In this document: positions 6,551-7,845 of the stretch, piece after piece | How the letters are laid out: every line of letters begins with the position of its first letter | Position numbering within the stretch: the stretch's first letter is position 1 | NCBI GenBank assembly: GCA_004295885.1 | Contig: SEDG01000111.1 | Coordinates: 1-7,845 of the forward strand | Length of the DNA stretch: 7,845 nucleotides | DNA from: Pedobacter sp. | GTDB taxonomy: Bacteria > Bacteroidota > Bacteroidia > Sphingobacteriales > Sphingobacteriaceae | Reading direction: 5' to 3' | Made by a program: the position numbers and the translations under genes | The notes under the pieces: model-generated | Databases searched by the model: none | What the model saw: only the letters and a program-made list of their open reading frames with translations | Told to the model about the DNA's origin: nothing

Positions 6551-6618
6551 AGTCTTCGACTACGCTCAGACTGACAATCAATTATTAGAGTACCACCTCG
6601 TTTCTCCTCGCAATGATG
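6551..6618. repeat. Two short modules resembling common intergenic repeats
   Basis: AGTCTTCGACTACGCTCAGA (6551-6570, followed by CTGACAA) and, on the complement of 6596-6618, CATCATTGCGAGGAGAAACG resemble short sequences I recall as frequent in intergenic DNA of Bacteroidota and other bacteria. They are non-coding and adjoin repeat copy B. The copy number in this genome cannot be judged from one window. Confidence 0.4.
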
Positions 6619-6627
6619 TGTGATATC

Positions 6628-6661
6628 AACAAAAAATCCCTCTCAATTAGAGAAGGATTTT
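6628..6661 (-). terminator. Intrinsic terminator of the arginine decarboxylase gene
   Basis: On the minus strand AAAATCC (6661-6655) pairs with GGATTTT (6639-6633). After one mismatch GAGA/TCTC-type arms (6653-6650 and 6644-6641) close a 5-nt loop. The stem runs into six T residues. It lies about 40 bp past the speA stop codon (6700-6702), a textbook position. Confidence 0.8.
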
Positions 6662-6699
6662 GATATGATTAAGCTTTTAGCTTTGGTCTTTCTGCTTCC

Positions 6700-7845
6700 T
6701 TAAGAAGTATAACCCAGAATTTTTAAAACTTGCTTGCTATTTTGCTCTTCGCCAAACACCTCAAAGTTGAAAGTTTCATCTCTGTTTCTGCGAATAATTA
6801 CATGCTTTGGACTTGGTAACAAGCAGTGATGAATACCGCCATAACCGCTTAAAACCTCTTGGTAAGCACCTGTGTTAAAGAAACCTAAATATTGAACTTT
6901 ACGTGTTTTTGGCATGAAAACACTGTTCATGTGTGCTTCTTGATTGTAATAATCTTGCCCATCGCAAGTTATTCCGCCTAAGTTTACACGCTCGTATTCT
7001 GCATCCCAATTGTTAATTGGTAATAAAATATATTTCTGGTTTAATGCCCAAACATCTGGTAAGTTGGTGATAAAAGAACCATCTAACATTAACCATTTTT
7101 CACGGTCGTTCTGTTGTTTACGGCCCAATACTTTATATAAGATGCCAGAAGCTTCAGCAACTGTGTATTTTCCGAATTCTGTAATGATATCTGGTTCAAT
7201 TACATCGTGTTCTGCACAAATTTCTTTGATACGTTTAACGATTTCATTAACCATGTATTCATAATCAAAATCGAATACCAAGCTATCTTTAAATGGCATT
7301 CCACCACCGATATCTAATGTATCCAGCGATACGGATACCTAAATTACAAGGTGTATCCATTTCAATCTCATCGTCGTAAAGGTTAAATTCTTCCTTGTTA
7401 TCTAAAACCGGGATGATATTTTTATACCCATCGTGCAACATATCTATAATATATTGCTTGTATTGGTAGGTTTTAAAACCGTTGCAGATTACGGTGATAT
7501 CTTTAGTTAAAGCTCCTTTTTTCTCTAAAGCTTCAATCATTGGCATGTCAAAAGCAGATGAAGTTTCTAAGTGGATGCCATTTTTTAGCGCTTCCTCTAC
7601 GATATGGCGAAAGTGCGAACTCTTGGTACAATAACAATACTTATAATCGCCACGATAATCGTTTTTGATAATAGCTGTTTGAAACAACAATTTAGCTTGT
7701 TGAATTTTCTTGCTCACCAAAGGTAGATAAGTGAAACGCAATGGTGTACCATAGGTTTCTATCATTTCCATCAGGTTTAAATCCTGAAAATACAATTCAT
7801 CATCTATAACATCGAAACCCTCTTGCGGGAAACCAACACTTAGAT
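6700..7845 (-). pseudogene. speA: Arginine decarboxylase, broken by an internal deletion and frameshift; N-terminus off the right edge
   Basis: The intact enzyme is a PLP-dependent, ODC-like (fold III) decarboxylase that converts arginine to agmatine for polyamine synthesis. Frame one enters at the right edge (codon 7843-7841) and gives LSVGFPQEGFDVIDDELYF onward, with the PLP-lysine motif YCTKSSHF (Lys codon 7624-7622). It reaches CNLGIRIA at 7325, then reads out of frame into a stop at 7291-7289. Frame two supplies LDTLDIGGGMPF from 7326, TEFGKYTV, GGITCDGQDYY with the likely catalytic cysteine, and GFFNTGAYQEVLSGYGG, to the stop at 6700-6702. Between GIRIA and LDTLDIGGG related proteins have, from memory, about 65-75 more residues; here they are absent. 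The two frames overlap at the join by two bases, so the lost DNA would be 3N+2 bp. The retained parts total 381 codons against about 460 in the family. Both halves are otherwise clean, so the lesion is recent or an assembly error. The first Met-like codon of frame one in the window (TTG at 7795) is not the true start. Confidence 0.9.

Larger units (their letters stand above)
6164..6699. other. Gene-free repeat-rich spacer, 536 bp
   Basis: No reading frame in either strand looks protein-like here. The stretch reads as a row of repeat modules: a REP-like hairpin pair (6278-6325), dispersed repeat copy B (6390-6550) split by a perfect inverted repeat (6431-6477), a CTTCGACTACGCTCAG module (6551-6577), a module whose complement begins CATCATTGCGAGGAG (6596-6618), and the terminator of the arginine decarboxylase gene (6628-6661). 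The left 60-100 bp should hold the exonuclease promoter. TAAATTTA just upstream of that gene is a poor match to the Bacteroidota -7 box. Confidence 0.7.

Noticed and set aside
6164..6699. Possible CRISPR array or tRNA in the repeat-rich spacer
   Set aside because: The repeats are palindromic, few and unevenly spaced with no repeat-spacer periodicity, and no cloverleaf with a T-loop sequence was found.
7289..7795. Treating the two speA pieces as separate genes, or as a programmed frameshift
   Set aside because: The pieces are consecutive parts of one enzyme, but a block of conserved residues is missing between them, so neither two genes nor a recoding event explains the arrangement.

Overview
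The window looks like a chromosomal segment from a low-GC member of the Bacteroidota, most likely a Sphingobacteriaceae (Pedobacter-like) species. The reasons are the protein flavour of every gene (Bacteroidota-type RNase R, a stand-alone PolB-like exonuclease, and the Bacteroidota/cyanobacterial type of biosynthetic arginine decarboxylase), starts without Shine-Dalgarno sequences, and intergenic DNA full of short dispersed repeats. The genus is an inference from remembered sequence style, not from a search.

Layout, left to right. Positions 1-1757 (minus) hold the first 585 codons of RNase R (rnr); its C-terminus lies off the left edge. A 296-bp divergent intergenic region carries a hairpin and one copy (A) of a dispersed repeat. 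Positions 2054-3043 (plus) encode a secreted outer-membrane beta-barrel protein with an HxSNG motif like that of outer-membrane phospholipase A. It converges on 3221-4939 (minus), a double-ATPase subunit of an oligopeptide/dipeptide ABC importer, with a bidirectional-terminator-like hairpin between them. Directly upstream of the ATPase, sharing one base (TAATG), is an 83-residue protein (4939-5190) that resembles small Imm32-type immunity proteins. A 250-bp gap holds a 186-bp stretch bounded by 18-bp imperfect inverted repeats. Positions 5441-6163 (minus) encode a DEDDy 3'-5' exonuclease of the PolB-like type.

Positions 6164-6699 are a gene-free stretch made largely of repeat modules: a REP-like pair of GGCTAAAGCC hairpins, a second diverged copy (B) of the repeat seen near 1900, interrupted by a perfect 17-bp inverted repeat, and two further short modules. 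It ends in a clear intrinsic terminator for the last gene. From 6700 to the right edge (minus) is an arginine decarboxylase gene (speA) broken by an internal deletion with a frameshift near 7325.

The genes do not form one pathway. They are housekeeping RNA/DNA processing, transport and polyamine genes separated by repeat-rich spacers. I found no convincing novel multi-gene system. The best leads are the deleted speA, the nested repeat mosaic, the phospholipase-like barrel, and the small protein coupled to the transporter ATPase.
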